A stretch of 14,374 nt of DNA from the NCBI GenBank assembly GCA_031271325.1, contig JAISVY010000053.1, positions 1-14,374 of the forward strand. Direction: 5' to 3'. This document shows positions 1 through 5,684 of this stretch, one piece after another (position 1 is the stretch's first letter; every line of letters starts with the position of its first letter). The position numbers were made by a program, and so were the translations under genes. The notes beneath the pieces were generated by a model. The model was not told the DNA's origin. It saw nothing but the letters and a program-made list of their open reading frames with translations, and made no database searches. The stretch is from Oscillospiraceae bacterium. Lineage in GTDB: Bacteria; Bacillota; Clostridia; Oscillospirales; UBA929.

Positions 1-182
1 GTGATATTGAAAGTACGAATCCAGTCAAACCCGTCAAGAAAATGTGTGTCTTTAACGGACACCTCTCTGCATACCGCGCCGGGAATCACGATTTCACTGT
101 ATAAGTCTCTTAAAATTTCTAGCCGCCCAATTTCGCGCAAAGCAATCATCGGCGTAGAGTTTACCACCACTGTTTTACGCAT
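1..182 (-). CDS. DUF3368 PIN-like toxin, 3' end cut off by window edge
   Basis: This is the first 60 codons of a protein beginning MRKTVVVNSTPMIAL and running off the left edge. The opening strand with N8-S9-T10-P11, the following helix (IGRLEILRDLYSEI) and the IPGAVCREV stretch match the start of DUF3368 proteins, a branch of PIN-like nucleases encoded beside UPF0175 antitoxins. Known members are presumed RNases acting as the toxin of a type II toxin-antitoxin pair. Only the N-terminal part is visible, so the downstream acidic catalytic residues cannot be checked. The ATG at 182-180 overlaps the last 8 nt of the upstream antitoxin gene (ATGCGTAA), so the pair is very probably translationally coupled. 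The family call is by eye from motif and context. Toxic activity is inferred. Confidence 0.78.
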   Translation of the reverse strand, partial: MRKTVVVNSTPMIALREIGRLEILRDLYSEIVIPGAVCREVSVKDTHFLDGFDWIRTFNI

Positions 183-432
183 TGCAATAATCTTCCTTGA
201 TTTCCGAAGCGGAGCCAAAGATGGAGACATTGTTTTGCCCTAAAAACTTAATAAAAGACGCCTCGTCCATTCCGGCAAATACCGCTGACTGTCCGATTGA
301 CAGCTTGCGCTGTTCGCACAGTTTCAAAGCGGTCAGGGCTTTCATTTGCGCCGCGAATTCGTCCCCTTCAACCCGAAGTGACAGCAAAACCCCTTCCGGT
401 ACGGGAACCGTAACATTCACGTATTGGTTCAT
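175..432 (-). CDS. UPF0175 family antitoxin
   Basis: An 85-aa protein starting MNQYVNVTVPVPEGV. The frame extends upstream to 555, but the ATG at 432 is preferred: it has a strong purine-rich ribosome binding site (GAGGAAGGGG, 450-441) and lies just after a good promoter. UPF0175 features are the N-terminal strand with 'VPEGVLLSL', a helix rich in Ala/Leu/Lys (MKALTALKLCEQRKLSIGQS), the helix-turn-helix-like SIGQSAVFAGMDEASFIKFL, and a C-terminal EIKEDYCNA tail. Family members are antitoxins of DUF3368 PIN-like toxins and probably bind their own promoter through the helix-turn-helix region. The toxin gene follows with an 8-nt overlap. An inverted repeat on the promoter fits autoregulation. 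Family assignment is strong; binding of the partner is inferred. Confidence 0.85.
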   Translation of the reverse strand: MNQYVNVTVPVPEGVLLSLRVEGDEFAAQMKALTALKLCEQRKLSIGQSAVFAGMDEASFIKFLGQNNVSIFGSASEIKEDYCNA

Positions 433-458
433 ATCCGCACCCCCTTCCTCGCGACCTA

Positions 459-487
459 AGTATACCCTATTGCCGGCAAAAAAGCAA
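459..487 (-). promoter_or_regulatory. Promoter of the UPF0175/DUF3368 module
   Basis: On the minus strand, TTGCTT (487-482) is followed after exactly 17 nt by TATACT (464-459), a five-of-six match to the -10 consensus. The expected transcription start lies about 20 nt before the ATG at 432, giving a short leader that holds the GAGGAAGGGG ribosome binding site. The -35 box is only a partial match. Confidence 0.7.
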
Positions 488-496
488 TAGGGTATA
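461..496. promoter_or_regulatory. 13-bp perfect inverted repeat over promoter; candidate operator
   Basis: TATACCCTATTGC (461-473) and GCAATAGGGTATA (484-496) are exact inverted copies separated by 10 nt. One arm includes the -10 box of the antitoxin promoter and the other includes most of the -35 box, so a protein bound to both arms would cover the promoter. This is the usual layout of a type II antitoxin autoregulatory operator. As RNA it could form a hairpin, but the arms are A+T rich and no U tract follows, so a terminator role for the upstream malic enzyme gene is less likely. Confidence 0.65.
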
Positions 497-539
497 CCAT
501 AATTATCCATAATCCTTTGCTTAGTATCCATATCGGTAA

Positions 540-1697
540 TTACCGATTCCTCCACGCCTCCGCCACCGCCGACGCGACGGCGTTCCGCACGCGCGGGTCG
601 AACGGAGTCGGGAGAATGTAATCCGGGCGCAGTTCGCCGGGCGCGACCAGCCCCGCGAGGGCGCGCGCCGCCGCGATTTTCATCGCCTCGGTGATGTCGC
701 GCGCGCGGACGTCGAACGCGCCTCGGAAGATGCCGGGAAACGCCAAGACATTGTTGATCTGGTTTGGGAAATCACTGCGCCCCGTTCCGACCACCGCCGC
801 GCCCGCGGCGAGCGCCTCGTCCGGCATGATTTCCGGCATGGGGTTCGCCATCGGGAAGAGGATGGGGTCTTTGCGCATCGCGCGTACCATCTCGCCGTTG
901 ACCGTGCCCGGAGCCGACACCCCGATGAATACGTCGGCGCCGCGCAGCGCGTCGGCCAGCGAGCCTTGCAGGTTCCGGGGGTTGGTCAGGCGGGCGATTG
1001 CGGCTTTTTCTTCGTTCAGCCCGCCGCGCCCCTCATAGACCGCGCCCTGCCGGTCGCACATGACAATGTCTTCCGCGCCCATCGCGAGCAGCAGCCGGAT
1101 CACGGCGACACCCGCCGCGCCGGCACCGCCTGTGACAATCCGCGCTTCCGGCAGCGTCCGCCCGGTCAGCGCGAGCGCGTTCAACAGCGCCGCCAGCGTC
1201 ACGACCGCCGTACCGTGCTGGTCGTCGTGGAAGACGGGGATGTCGCACACCTGTTTGAGCCGCCGCTCAATCTCGAAACAGCGCGGCGCGGAGATGTCTT
1301 CAAGGTTGATACCGCCAAAGCTGCCGGACAACAGCTCGACCGTGCGCACGATCTCGCCCGCGTCTTTTGTGCGCAGGCAAACGGGGATAGCGTCCACACC
1401 GCCGAACGCCTTGAACAGGACGCACTTGCCTTCCATCACCGGCATGGCTGCCTCCGGACCGATGTCACCCAGCCCCAGCACCGCCGTGCCGTCGGTCACG
1501 ACGGCAACCGTGTTCCAGCGCCCGGTGAGGGAATAGCTATTCTCCGGGTCTTTTTGAATTTCCAGGCAGGGTCTCGCGACCCCCGGCGTATAGGCGAGCG
1601 ACAACGCCTCGCGGGAGGAAACGTCCATCTTCGGCACGGTTTCGAGCTTCCCCCGCCACTCGGCGTGAAGTCTCAGGGATTCTGCGGAATAATCCAT
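540..1697 (-). CDS. NAD(P)-dependent malic enzyme (oxaloacetate-decarboxylating)
   Basis: A 385-aa cytosolic enzyme of the short bacterial malic enzyme class, converting malate to pyruvate and CO2 with reduction of NAD(P). Visible landmarks: catalytic Tyr36 in AYTPGVARPC; catalytic Lys91 in VMEGKCVLFKAFGG; metal ligands Glu133/Asp134 in INLEDISAPRCFEIE and Asp159 in VFHDDQHGT; a Rossmann loop GAGAAG around 190-195; and the late FPNQINNVLAFPGIFRGA block. Length is normal for the short form without a C-terminal phosphotransacetylase domain. The ATG at 1697 has GGAGG 9 nt upstream. The stop lies inside a 16-bp palindrome (532-547). The gene is sandwiched between two toxin-antitoxin modules on the same strand, 33 bp after the vapC stop. 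Cofactor preference (NAD or NADP) cannot be decided by eye. Confidence 0.95.
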   Translation of the reverse strand: MDYSAESLRLHAEWRGKLETVPKMDVSSREALSLAYTPGVARPCLEIQKDPENSYSLTGRWNTVAVVTDGTAVLGLGDIGPEAAMPVMEGKCVLFKAFGGVDAIPVCLRTKDAGEIVRTVELLSGSFGGINLEDISAPRCFEIERRLKQVCDIPVFHDDQHGTAVVTLAALLNALALTGRTLPEARIVTGGAGAAGVAVIRLLLAMGAEDIVMCDRQGAVYEGRGGLNEEKAAIARLTNPRNLQGSLADALRGADVFIGVSAPGTVNGEMVRAMRKDPILFPMANPMPEIMPDEALAAGAAVVGTGRSDFPNQINNVLAFPGIFRGAFDVRARDITEAMKIAAARALAGLVAPGELRPDYILPTPFDPRVRNAVASAVAEAWRNR

Positions 1698-1730
1698 ACA
1701 ATTAGACCTCCGGTATGGGATAAATAACTT

Positions 1731-2141
1731 CTATGTATCAGACTTCCAGTTGATTATTCTTAACCCGTCAATACGTTCGAAATGGCGTACATTATTGGTA
1801 ATGAGCGAATAATCATAAACAAGGAAAAACGCGGCGATGATAATATCCGCATCGCTTCCGATCGGCTTGCCCATTTGCCGGGCTTGGACATATAAAGCCG
1901 CCGCTTGATCCCAGACCGCTTTATTGGCTTCTGCCAGCGGCATCTCCATACACATTTGGTTAAAGTCGTTTTGCAGCTGAATTGCTTTTCTTTCCAGCAG
2001 CCAGCGGGTTATTTCGTAATAGACGATTGGCAGCATTGCGAATTCATAATTTTGCTCGATGGCGTCTAACATTCGATTTCTGACTTGAACGTCTTTTTTA
2101 AGAAGATAAGAGATGATGTTTGTGTCAATGACATGAATCAT
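1731..2141 (-). CDS. vapC: VapC-like PIN-domain toxin ribonuclease
   Basis: A 136-aa complete PIN-domain protein. The acidic triad is in place: Asp6 in VIDTNIISYLL, Glu43 in PIVYYEITRWLL, and the Asp97/Asp99 pair in IGSDADIIIAA, followed by LITNNVRHFERIDGLRIINW, the typical VapC C-terminal strand with Asn116/Asn117. Known VapC toxins are Mg2+-dependent RNases, often acting on tRNA or rRNA. The target here is unknown. The ATG (2141) overlaps the upstream antitoxin stop as ATGA, so translation is coupled. The intact active-site residues suggest a functional toxin. The gene ends 33 bp before the malic enzyme start. Confidence 0.92.
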   Translation of the reverse strand: MIHVIDTNIISYLLKKDVQVRNRMLDAIEQNYEFAMLPIVYYEITRWLLERKAIQLQNDFNQMCMEMPLAEANKAVWDQAAALYVQARQMGKPIGSDADIIIAAFFLVYDYSLITNNVRHFERIDGLRIINWKSDT

Positions 2142-2398
2142 GGTTCCACCTCACGGTTAAAGTCAGTCCGATTGTTTTCAAGGGCGGCAAAATCATCATC
2201 TGAAAATTGCTTGTCAGCAGAGGCGATAGACGCAATAAACCGCTTTATAGCGTCTCCCTGCTTTTGCGCAACGGTTTTGCTTTCGCCAGCCCAATCACTT
2301 AAAATCGTGATCAGCAAGCTGGCGTTTTCCGGCAGAACAACATCTTCCAGAACCGCCGGTTTTCCGTCGAGCACCTTCCCGGCATAAGCCTTATACAT
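2138..2398 (-). CDS. Antitoxin partner of the VapC-like toxin
   Basis: An 86-aa protein starting MYKAYAGKVLDGKPAVLEDV. An N-terminal strand-rich part (to about residue 35, ending in LLITILSD) would suit a DNA-binding or dimerising domain. It is followed by an Ala/Lys-rich helix (AIKRFIASIASADK) and an acidic C-terminal tail (FSDDDFAALENNRTDF) of the kind that threads into a PIN toxin active site. The precise antitoxin family is not recognised, so the call rests on size, layout and the 4-nt ATGA overlap with vapC. A purine-rich AAAGGGGAAAGG stretch sits just before the ATG. No convincing promoter was found in the sequence upstream. Confidence 0.8.
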   Translation of the reverse strand: MYKAYAGKVLDGKPAVLEDVVLPENASLLITILSDWAGESKTVAQKQGDAIKRFIASIASADKQFSDDDFAALENNRTDFNREVEP

Positions 2399-2467
2399 AA
2401 AACCTTTCCCCTTTCCAACGATTGGGTCGCTCTAAAAACCTCGCCTCATAAACAGTGAGCAACGAAC

Positions 2468-2517
2468 AGATAACAGTTTAGAACGAGAGAAACAGCCTAA
2501 CCGTCTGACTGTTATCT
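2468..2517. repeat. Inverted repeat AGATAACAGT/ACTGTTATCT
   Basis: AGATAACAGT (2468-2477) and its exact inverse ACTGTTATCT (2508-2517) are 30 nt apart in the spacer upstream of the vapBC-type module. The 11-mer CAGATAACAGT recurs at 10672-10682 after uvrA, which suggests a dispersed spacer element rather than a local operator. No function can be assigned. Confidence 0.55.
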
Positions 2518-2567
2518 ATATACTGTAAACCGTTAACTGCCATGGTGCGAGGGGAACGTGTCCTGTA

Positions 2568-2725
2568 GGGGAGGCGTTATGCCTTCCGCGATATCCGCGT
2601 TCTTGGCAATGACCCCGCCCATACACGATGGCAATGGACAATTGGGACGTAGGGCGCGGCATCCTTGACGCGCCGCGGACATCCCCCGGCGGCATTTGCC
2701 GCCACCCCCTTCCGGTGGAAGGGGG
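2568..2725. repeat. Cluster of intergenic palindromes
   Basis: The 2399-2979 spacer (581 bp) has no credible gene. This part is a run of hairpin-forming units: GGAGGC...GCCTTCC near 2570-2587; GGCGGCA-tt-TGCCGCC (2688-2703), a perfect 7-bp stem; and CCCCCTTCC-ggt-GGAAGGGGG (2705-2725), a perfect 9-bp stem. It also holds GCAATGGACAATTGG (2631-2645), which resembles the insert in the 16S gene. Open frames across the block are by-products of the G+C-rich palindromes. Such arrays are typical of REP-like or MITE-like intergenic repeats, but their family is unknown to me. Confidence 0.6.
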
Positions 2726-2822
2726 CAATGTGGAATACGCGGACGGGATCCCGCCTAAAAGTATCGCGGGAGGAAAAACGCCTCCCTGCACAGGATGACC
2801 CCGCCGCGCTAAAGCGCTTGAG

Positions 2823-2862
2823 CCGTTCGCCTGGCGGCGGACATGGGGTTTTTAGAGCTTCT
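2823..2862 (+). repeat. 40-nt hairpin repeat, copy 1
   Basis: This element is GTTCGCC, a 4-nt loop, GGCGGAC, then ATGGGG, TTTTT and AGAGCTTCT. Apart from one U·G pair the 7-bp stem is complete. A second copy lies in inverse orientation at 5308-5346. The hairpin followed by five T's about 6 nt later looks loosely like a terminator, but no gene reads into it on the plus strand. It is better described as a dispersed intergenic repeat. Confidence 0.65.
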
Positions 2863-2979
2863 GTATTGAAACGAATGAGTCTGCGTAAACAGTATACCAT
2901 ATTGCGATTGGGATTTCCAGTCAGATGAAATAGAAATAATAACCATAACATCCCTCCGAAAAATATTTTCGTAAATCCC

Positions 2980-3008
2980 TTGACAAGGGACTATACTGGT
3001 GTTATAGT
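2980..3008 (+). promoter_or_regulatory. Promoter of the padR operon
   Basis: TTGACA (2980-2985), a 17-nt spacer, and TATAGT (3003-3008) form a near-consensus sigma-A promoter. An A+T-rich palindrome, CGAAAA-ata-TTTTCG (2957-2971), lies directly upstream and could act as an UP element or binding site. The leader from about 3015 to the ATG at 3083 is roughly 70 nt. Confidence 0.8.
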
Positions 3009-3011
3009 AGA

Positions 3012-3054
3012 TACATCGTCAGACGAGGTAACGTACGATCGGCGGTACATCGTC
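3012..3054. promoter_or_regulatory. Candidate PadR operator
   Basis: TACATCGTC occurs twice, at 3012-3020 and 3046-3054, 34 nt apart. The first copy runs into the palindrome TCGTC-a-GACGA (3016-3026). The element begins 3 nt after the -10 box and covers the transcription start. PadR regulators usually repress their own operon from ACAT/ATGT-containing sites, and both copies contain ACAT. The role is inferred from position. Confidence 0.45.
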
Positions 3055-3082
3055 GCAAAACTTACACCGGGAGGGGTGCCAT

Positions 3083-3430
3083 ATGTCGATCGCTTCCGAC
3101 CTGATACGGGGCAATACCGACATGATTATTTTAGCACACTTGTCAAGGCAGGACAGCTACGGCTACGAAATCAACAAGATGATTCAGCAGGCATCCGGGC
3201 AGCGAATGGAGCTGAAGGAAGCTACCCTGTACGGCGCGTTCCGGCGGCTGGAGGAAGCGGGCAGCATCCTTTTCTACTGGGGGGACGAGCAAACCGGAGC
3301 CAGACGCCGCTACTACCGCATCACCGCCGCCGGGCGGGCGGCGCTGGAGCAGAGCATAAAAGACTGGACGGAAGCGAAGGATATTATCGACAGTTTAATA
3401 GGAGGAAAAGAGAATGACCGACAAGATTAA
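3083..3430 (+). CDS. PadR family transcriptional regulator
   Basis: A 115-aa winged-helix repressor of the short PadR subfamily. The N-terminus (SDLIRGNTDMIILAHLSRQDSYGYEINKMI) matches the conserved PadR start. Recognition helix and wing lie in ELKEATLYGAFRRLEEAGSI and GARRRYYRITAAGRAALEQ, followed by a C-terminal helix for dimerisation. The ATG at 3083 has GGGAGGGG about 7 nt upstream. The frame is open further 5' but only through the promoter. Its 3' end overlaps the next gene by 17 bp. PadR genes beside HAAS and DUF4097 genes form a common Firmicutes operon in which PadR is thought to sense an envelope or drug signal. The inducer here is unknown. Confidence 0.93.
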   Translation: MSIASDLIRGNTDMIILAHLSRQDSYGYEINKMIQQASGQRMELKEATLYGAFRRLEEAGSILFYWGDEQTGARRRYYRITAAGRAALEQSIKDWTEAKDIIDSLIGGKENDRQD

Positions 3431-4259
3431 AGCGCATATCGACCGTCTGCTGCAAGACGCGCCGAAAACTCGGCGGATTGAGGAAATGCGGGAAGAGCTG
3501 CTGAGCGGCTGCTTGGACAAATACGAAGACTTGACCGCGTCGGGAATCAGCCCGGAGGACGCATTCGCCGCGGTCATCTCCGGTATCGGCGACGTGGACG
3601 AGTTGATCAAATCCCTCTCGAAGGAAAACGTCTTCGACCCCGCGCAGGCGGAGAAGCGGCGGCGGAAGAAGGCTCTCCTGATCGGATGCGCGATCATGCT
3701 GTTCGTGTTCGCTTTGACGTCGATTGTCATATTCGATGAGCTGTTAGGGCTGGGGGACTTTGCCATCGTGCCCTTCTTCACGCTCGGCGGTCTGGGCGCG
3801 GCGCTGATCGTATACGCGAATATGACGCAGAACGCGCCCAAATATGAAAAAAGGGAGGACACCATTGTGGAGGAAGTCAAAGTCAGTATGAACGAAGGCT
3901 CCACCCAATCCTCGAAAGAAAGCAGGCTGCGGGCTGCCGCAAGCTCATCCCTCTGGTCGCTGATTGTGCTGGTGTATCTGTCGCTGGGATTTCTCATCGA
4001 TTGGTGGCATCCGGGCTGGGTCATATTCCCGTTCGGCGTGTGCCTGCAGTCCCTGCTGAACGCCGCGCTGACCGCCCCCGGAAAGCGTACCGCGCACCTG
4101 ACCTCCGCCCTGATTGCCGGCGCGGTCAGTATATACCTCCTGCTCGGAGCCGTAACAGACAACGCCAGAATTTGGGGAACCATGTGGCTGATCATCCCGC
4201 TGGCAATCGCCATCCAGCAGATCTCGCGCCTTGTCAGGATCTGGAGGGATGAGTCGTGA
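3414..4259 (+). CDS. HAAS/DUF1700-type integral membrane protein
   Basis: A 281-aa protein. Residues 1-70 (KIKAHIDRLLQDAPKTRRIE...GISPEDAFAAVISGIGDVDELIKSL) are the helical HAAS/DUF1700-type cytoplasmic domain often encoded next to PadR. A basic stretch KRRRKK (81-86) precedes the first membrane span. Predicted spans lie near 87-107, 114-135, 180-197, 201-218, 230-247 and 253-271, with a charged cytoplasmic loop at about 138-175. The ATG at 3414 has AGGAGG 7 nt upstream, inside the padR end. The 3' end overlaps the DUF4097 gene by 4 nt (GTGA). The HAAS domain is thought to transmit or sense a signal together with PadR. No enzyme motif is visible, and function is inferred from the conserved operon only. 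Confidence 0.85.
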   Translation: MTDKIKAHIDRLLQDAPKTRRIEEMREELLSGCLDKYEDLTASGISPEDAFAAVISGIGDVDELIKSLSKENVFDPAQAEKRRRKKALLIGCAIMLFVFALTSIVIFDELLGLGDFAIVPFFTLGGLGAALIVYANMTQNAPKYEKREDTIVEEVKVSMNEGSTQSSKESRLRAAASSSLWSLIVLVYLSLGFLIDWWHPGWVIFPFGVCLQSLLNAALTAPGKRTAHLTSALIAGAVSIYLLLGAVTDNARIWGTMWLIIPLAIAIQQISRLVRIWRDES

Positions 4260-5308
4260 AGAAAACCATTGTCATCGTCAGTATCGCGCTCTGGGGCGTT
4301 GTGGCGCTGGCGGCCATCGGTCTGATCATCGCGTCGGCGCTCGGGCACAACCTATCAATCGGGGGGGAAAATTGGATGCTCAACTTTGGCGGCGGGAACG
4401 TAGACATGCTCCGCGAAGAGCGAATTTCTCTGGACGGTACCCGGCAGATCAGCGTAAACGTTTCGTATCAAGACATACAGGTGCGTATCACCGACGGCGG
4501 CGAGGCTGTCATCCGGCATTTCGACTACGACACGGCACCCCCCTGTAACATCGGAAACAGCGGCGGAACGGTGTCCGTCAACACGCCCAACAGGGTGATC
4601 ATCAACCTGTTTTCCTTCAACTTCAGCAACTCGCCGAGACTGGAAATCGAGCTGCCGCGGGCTTACGCGGAGAGCGTCTCGTTCATCACGACCTCCGGTT
4701 CGGTCAAAACCGAGGGCGACGCGAATTGGGGAAACACGACCCTCCAGTCCACCTCCGGTTCCGTCCGCGCGGAAGGGGCGCTAACCTGCGGCGACCTGAC
4801 CGCCAAGAGCACCTCCGGTTCGGTGCACCTAAACCAAAACGTATCCGGCGCGACCGTGCGCGTCACGTCTACGTCCGGTTCGGTACGCATTCACGAGAGC
4901 CTCACCGGCACGACGGTGCATATCAGCTCCACCTCCGGCAGCGTCCATGTGGACGGCGCGGTTCAATGCGACGAACTGACCCTCAAGAGCACCTCCGGCA
5001 GTGTTCACACCGCCGGCTGCACCGTCACCGGCGGCGCGCGGCTGAATACGACCTCCGGCAGCATCCACACAGCCGCTGTGCGCGCAAAGGAAATCACCGC
5101 CGAATCGATGTCCGGCGGGTTGGATATGGGCATCCTCGACGCGGAAGGGCTGATTCACCTCAAGTCCACCAGCGGCTCGGTCAAAGCCGAAGCGGTGCGC
5201 TCGCCGGAGCACTACATCCGTTCCGCCTCCGGCGGCATCGACATCCGGGAACTGACCGGCAAAGGCGACGTGCGGAGCAACAGCGGCCGGGTGAAAACGA
5301 ATTATTGA
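4256..5308 (+). CDS. DUF4097 family membrane-anchored beta-helix protein
   Basis: A 350-aa protein starting GTG inside the upstream stop codon (GTGA overlap), with GGAGGG about 6 nt before it. Residues 4-27 (TIVIVSIALWGVVALAAIGL) are one membrane span or uncleaved signal anchor, so the rest is probably extracellular. From about residue 140 it consists of eleven rungs with the signature T-S-G-S-V. The signature Thr falls at residues 146, 166, 186, 206, 226, 246 and 266, exactly 20 apart, and spacing then loosens to 18-20 with SMSGG, TSGSV, SASGG and SNSGR variants. This fits a right-handed parallel beta-helix of the DUF4097 type. It closes the PadR-HAAS-DUF4097 operon. No catalytic residues are apparent; a cell-surface sensor or scaffold role is a guess. 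Confidence 0.88.
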   Translation: MKKTIVIVSIALWGVVALAAIGLIIASALGHNLSIGGENWMLNFGGGNVDMLREERISLDGTRQISVNVSYQDIQVRITDGGEAVIRHFDYDTAPPCNIGNSGGTVSVNTPNRVIINLFSFNFSNSPRLEIELPRAYAESVSFITTSGSVKTEGDANWGNTTLQSTSGSVRAEGALTCGDLTAKSTSGSVHLNQNVSGATVRVTSTSGSVRIHESLTGTTVHISSTSGSVHVDGAVQCDELTLKSTSGSVHTAGCTVTGGARLNTTSGSIHTAAVRAKEITAESMSGGLDMGILDAEGLIHLKSTSGSVKAEAVRSPEHYIRSASGGIDIRELTGKGDVRSNSGRVKTNY

Positions 5309-5346
5309 GAAGTTCTAAAACCTCATGTTCGCCGTCAGGCGAACGG
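5308..5346 (-). repeat. 40-nt hairpin repeat, copy 2 (inverse of copy 1)
   Basis: Read on the minus strand this matches 2823-2862 over its whole length with about six differences: GTTCGCC-tgac-GGCGAAC, then ATGAGG, TTTT and AGAACTTCT. The stem is a perfect 7 bp here, whereas copy 1 has a G·U pair at one position, so pairing is kept although the sequence differs. It starts at the stop codon of the DUF4097 gene. A weak terminator role for that operon is possible, but on the plus strand no U tract follows. Confidence 0.65.
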
Positions 5347-5454
5347 GCGGGATGTTATGAAGGGGCTGCTGAACAACGCGGCTGTCACGCTTCACAACTC
5401 TTTTCGACCGGCAAATGCGGAATTTTTCGCTTTGATTTCTGCGAAAAACGCCCT

Positions 5455-5484
5455 GTCCCCCGTTCCAAAACCGGAACGGGGGAC
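5455..5484. repeat. Strong 12-bp hairpin in the DUF4097-uvrB spacer
   Basis: GTCCCCCGTTCC (5455-5466) and GGAACGGGGGAC (5473-5484) are exact inverse copies around a 6-nt loop AAAACC. A second hairpin, TTTTTCGC...GCGAAAAA (5423-5430 with 5441-5448), lies just upstream. Neither is followed by a proper U tract, so they are poor intrinsic terminators although they separate two operons. The rest of the 5347-5627 stretch shows no gene I can support. Confidence 0.6.
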
Positions 5485-5627
5485 TCACGTTTGCGCAATC
5501 CGCTGGTCTTTCCGCCCTCCGAATCTCCCGTCCATCCCAAACAGTACTGTTACTAAACCGCATGAAAACGGTACTGCTGTTCCAAAATTGCGGTTTTTCG
5601 AGGCGTTGAAAGTTTTCAAAAAACCCC

Positions 5628-5657
5628 TTGACGCGGAACATGTGTTTCGTGTATAAT
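5628..5657 (+). promoter_or_regulatory. uvrB promoter
   Basis: TTGACG (5628-5633), an 18-nt spacer and TATAAT (5652-5657), with a perfect -10 box, lie about 27 nt before the GTG start of uvrB. The spacer contains a LexA box, so transcription should be damage inducible. Confidence 0.85.
5635..5648. promoter_or_regulatory. LexA (DinR) SOS box of uvrB
   Basis: GGAACATGTGTTTC fits the Gram-positive LexA consensus CGAACRNRYGTTYC at 13 of 14 positions; only the first base differs. It sits between the -35 and -10 boxes, where LexA binding would block RNA polymerase. uvrB is a classical SOS gene in Bacillus-type bacteria, which supports the call. Confidence 0.8.
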
Positions 5658-5684
5658 AGGGACACAATAAAGGAGGCGGTTTCC

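Noticed and set aside
966..1727. Long plus-strand frame opposite the malic enzyme
   Set aside because: Antisense shadow of a well-supported enzyme gene in G+C-rich DNA; Arg/His/Gln-rich translation.
2845..2858. GTTTTTAGAGC resembling the start of a type II CRISPR repeat
   Set aside because: No array, spacers or cas genes; the motif belongs to the dispersed hairpin repeat.
2516..2951. Overlapping open frames on both strands in the 2399-2979 spacer
   Set aside because: They run through hairpin repeats, have no ribosome binding site, and their Pro/Arg/Gly-rich translations resemble no protein.
3395..4348. 317-codon minus-strand frame opposite the HAAS gene
   Set aside because: Antisense to a gene with coupled starts on both sides; Ser/Arg-rich low-complexity translation.
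5540..5551. AACAGTACTGTT palindrome upstream of uvrB as a second LexA box
   Set aside because: It lacks the GAAC...GTTC core, and a far better box lies in the promoter at 5635-5648.
4726..5556. 276-codon plus-strand frame offset within the DUF4097 gene
   Set aside because: Arg/His-rich frame produced by the repeated ACCTCCGG units; no start signal.
5628..5684. Longer UvrB start at a TTG
   Set aside because: The TTG is the first part of the -35 box; the GTG at 5685 has AGGAGG at the right distance.
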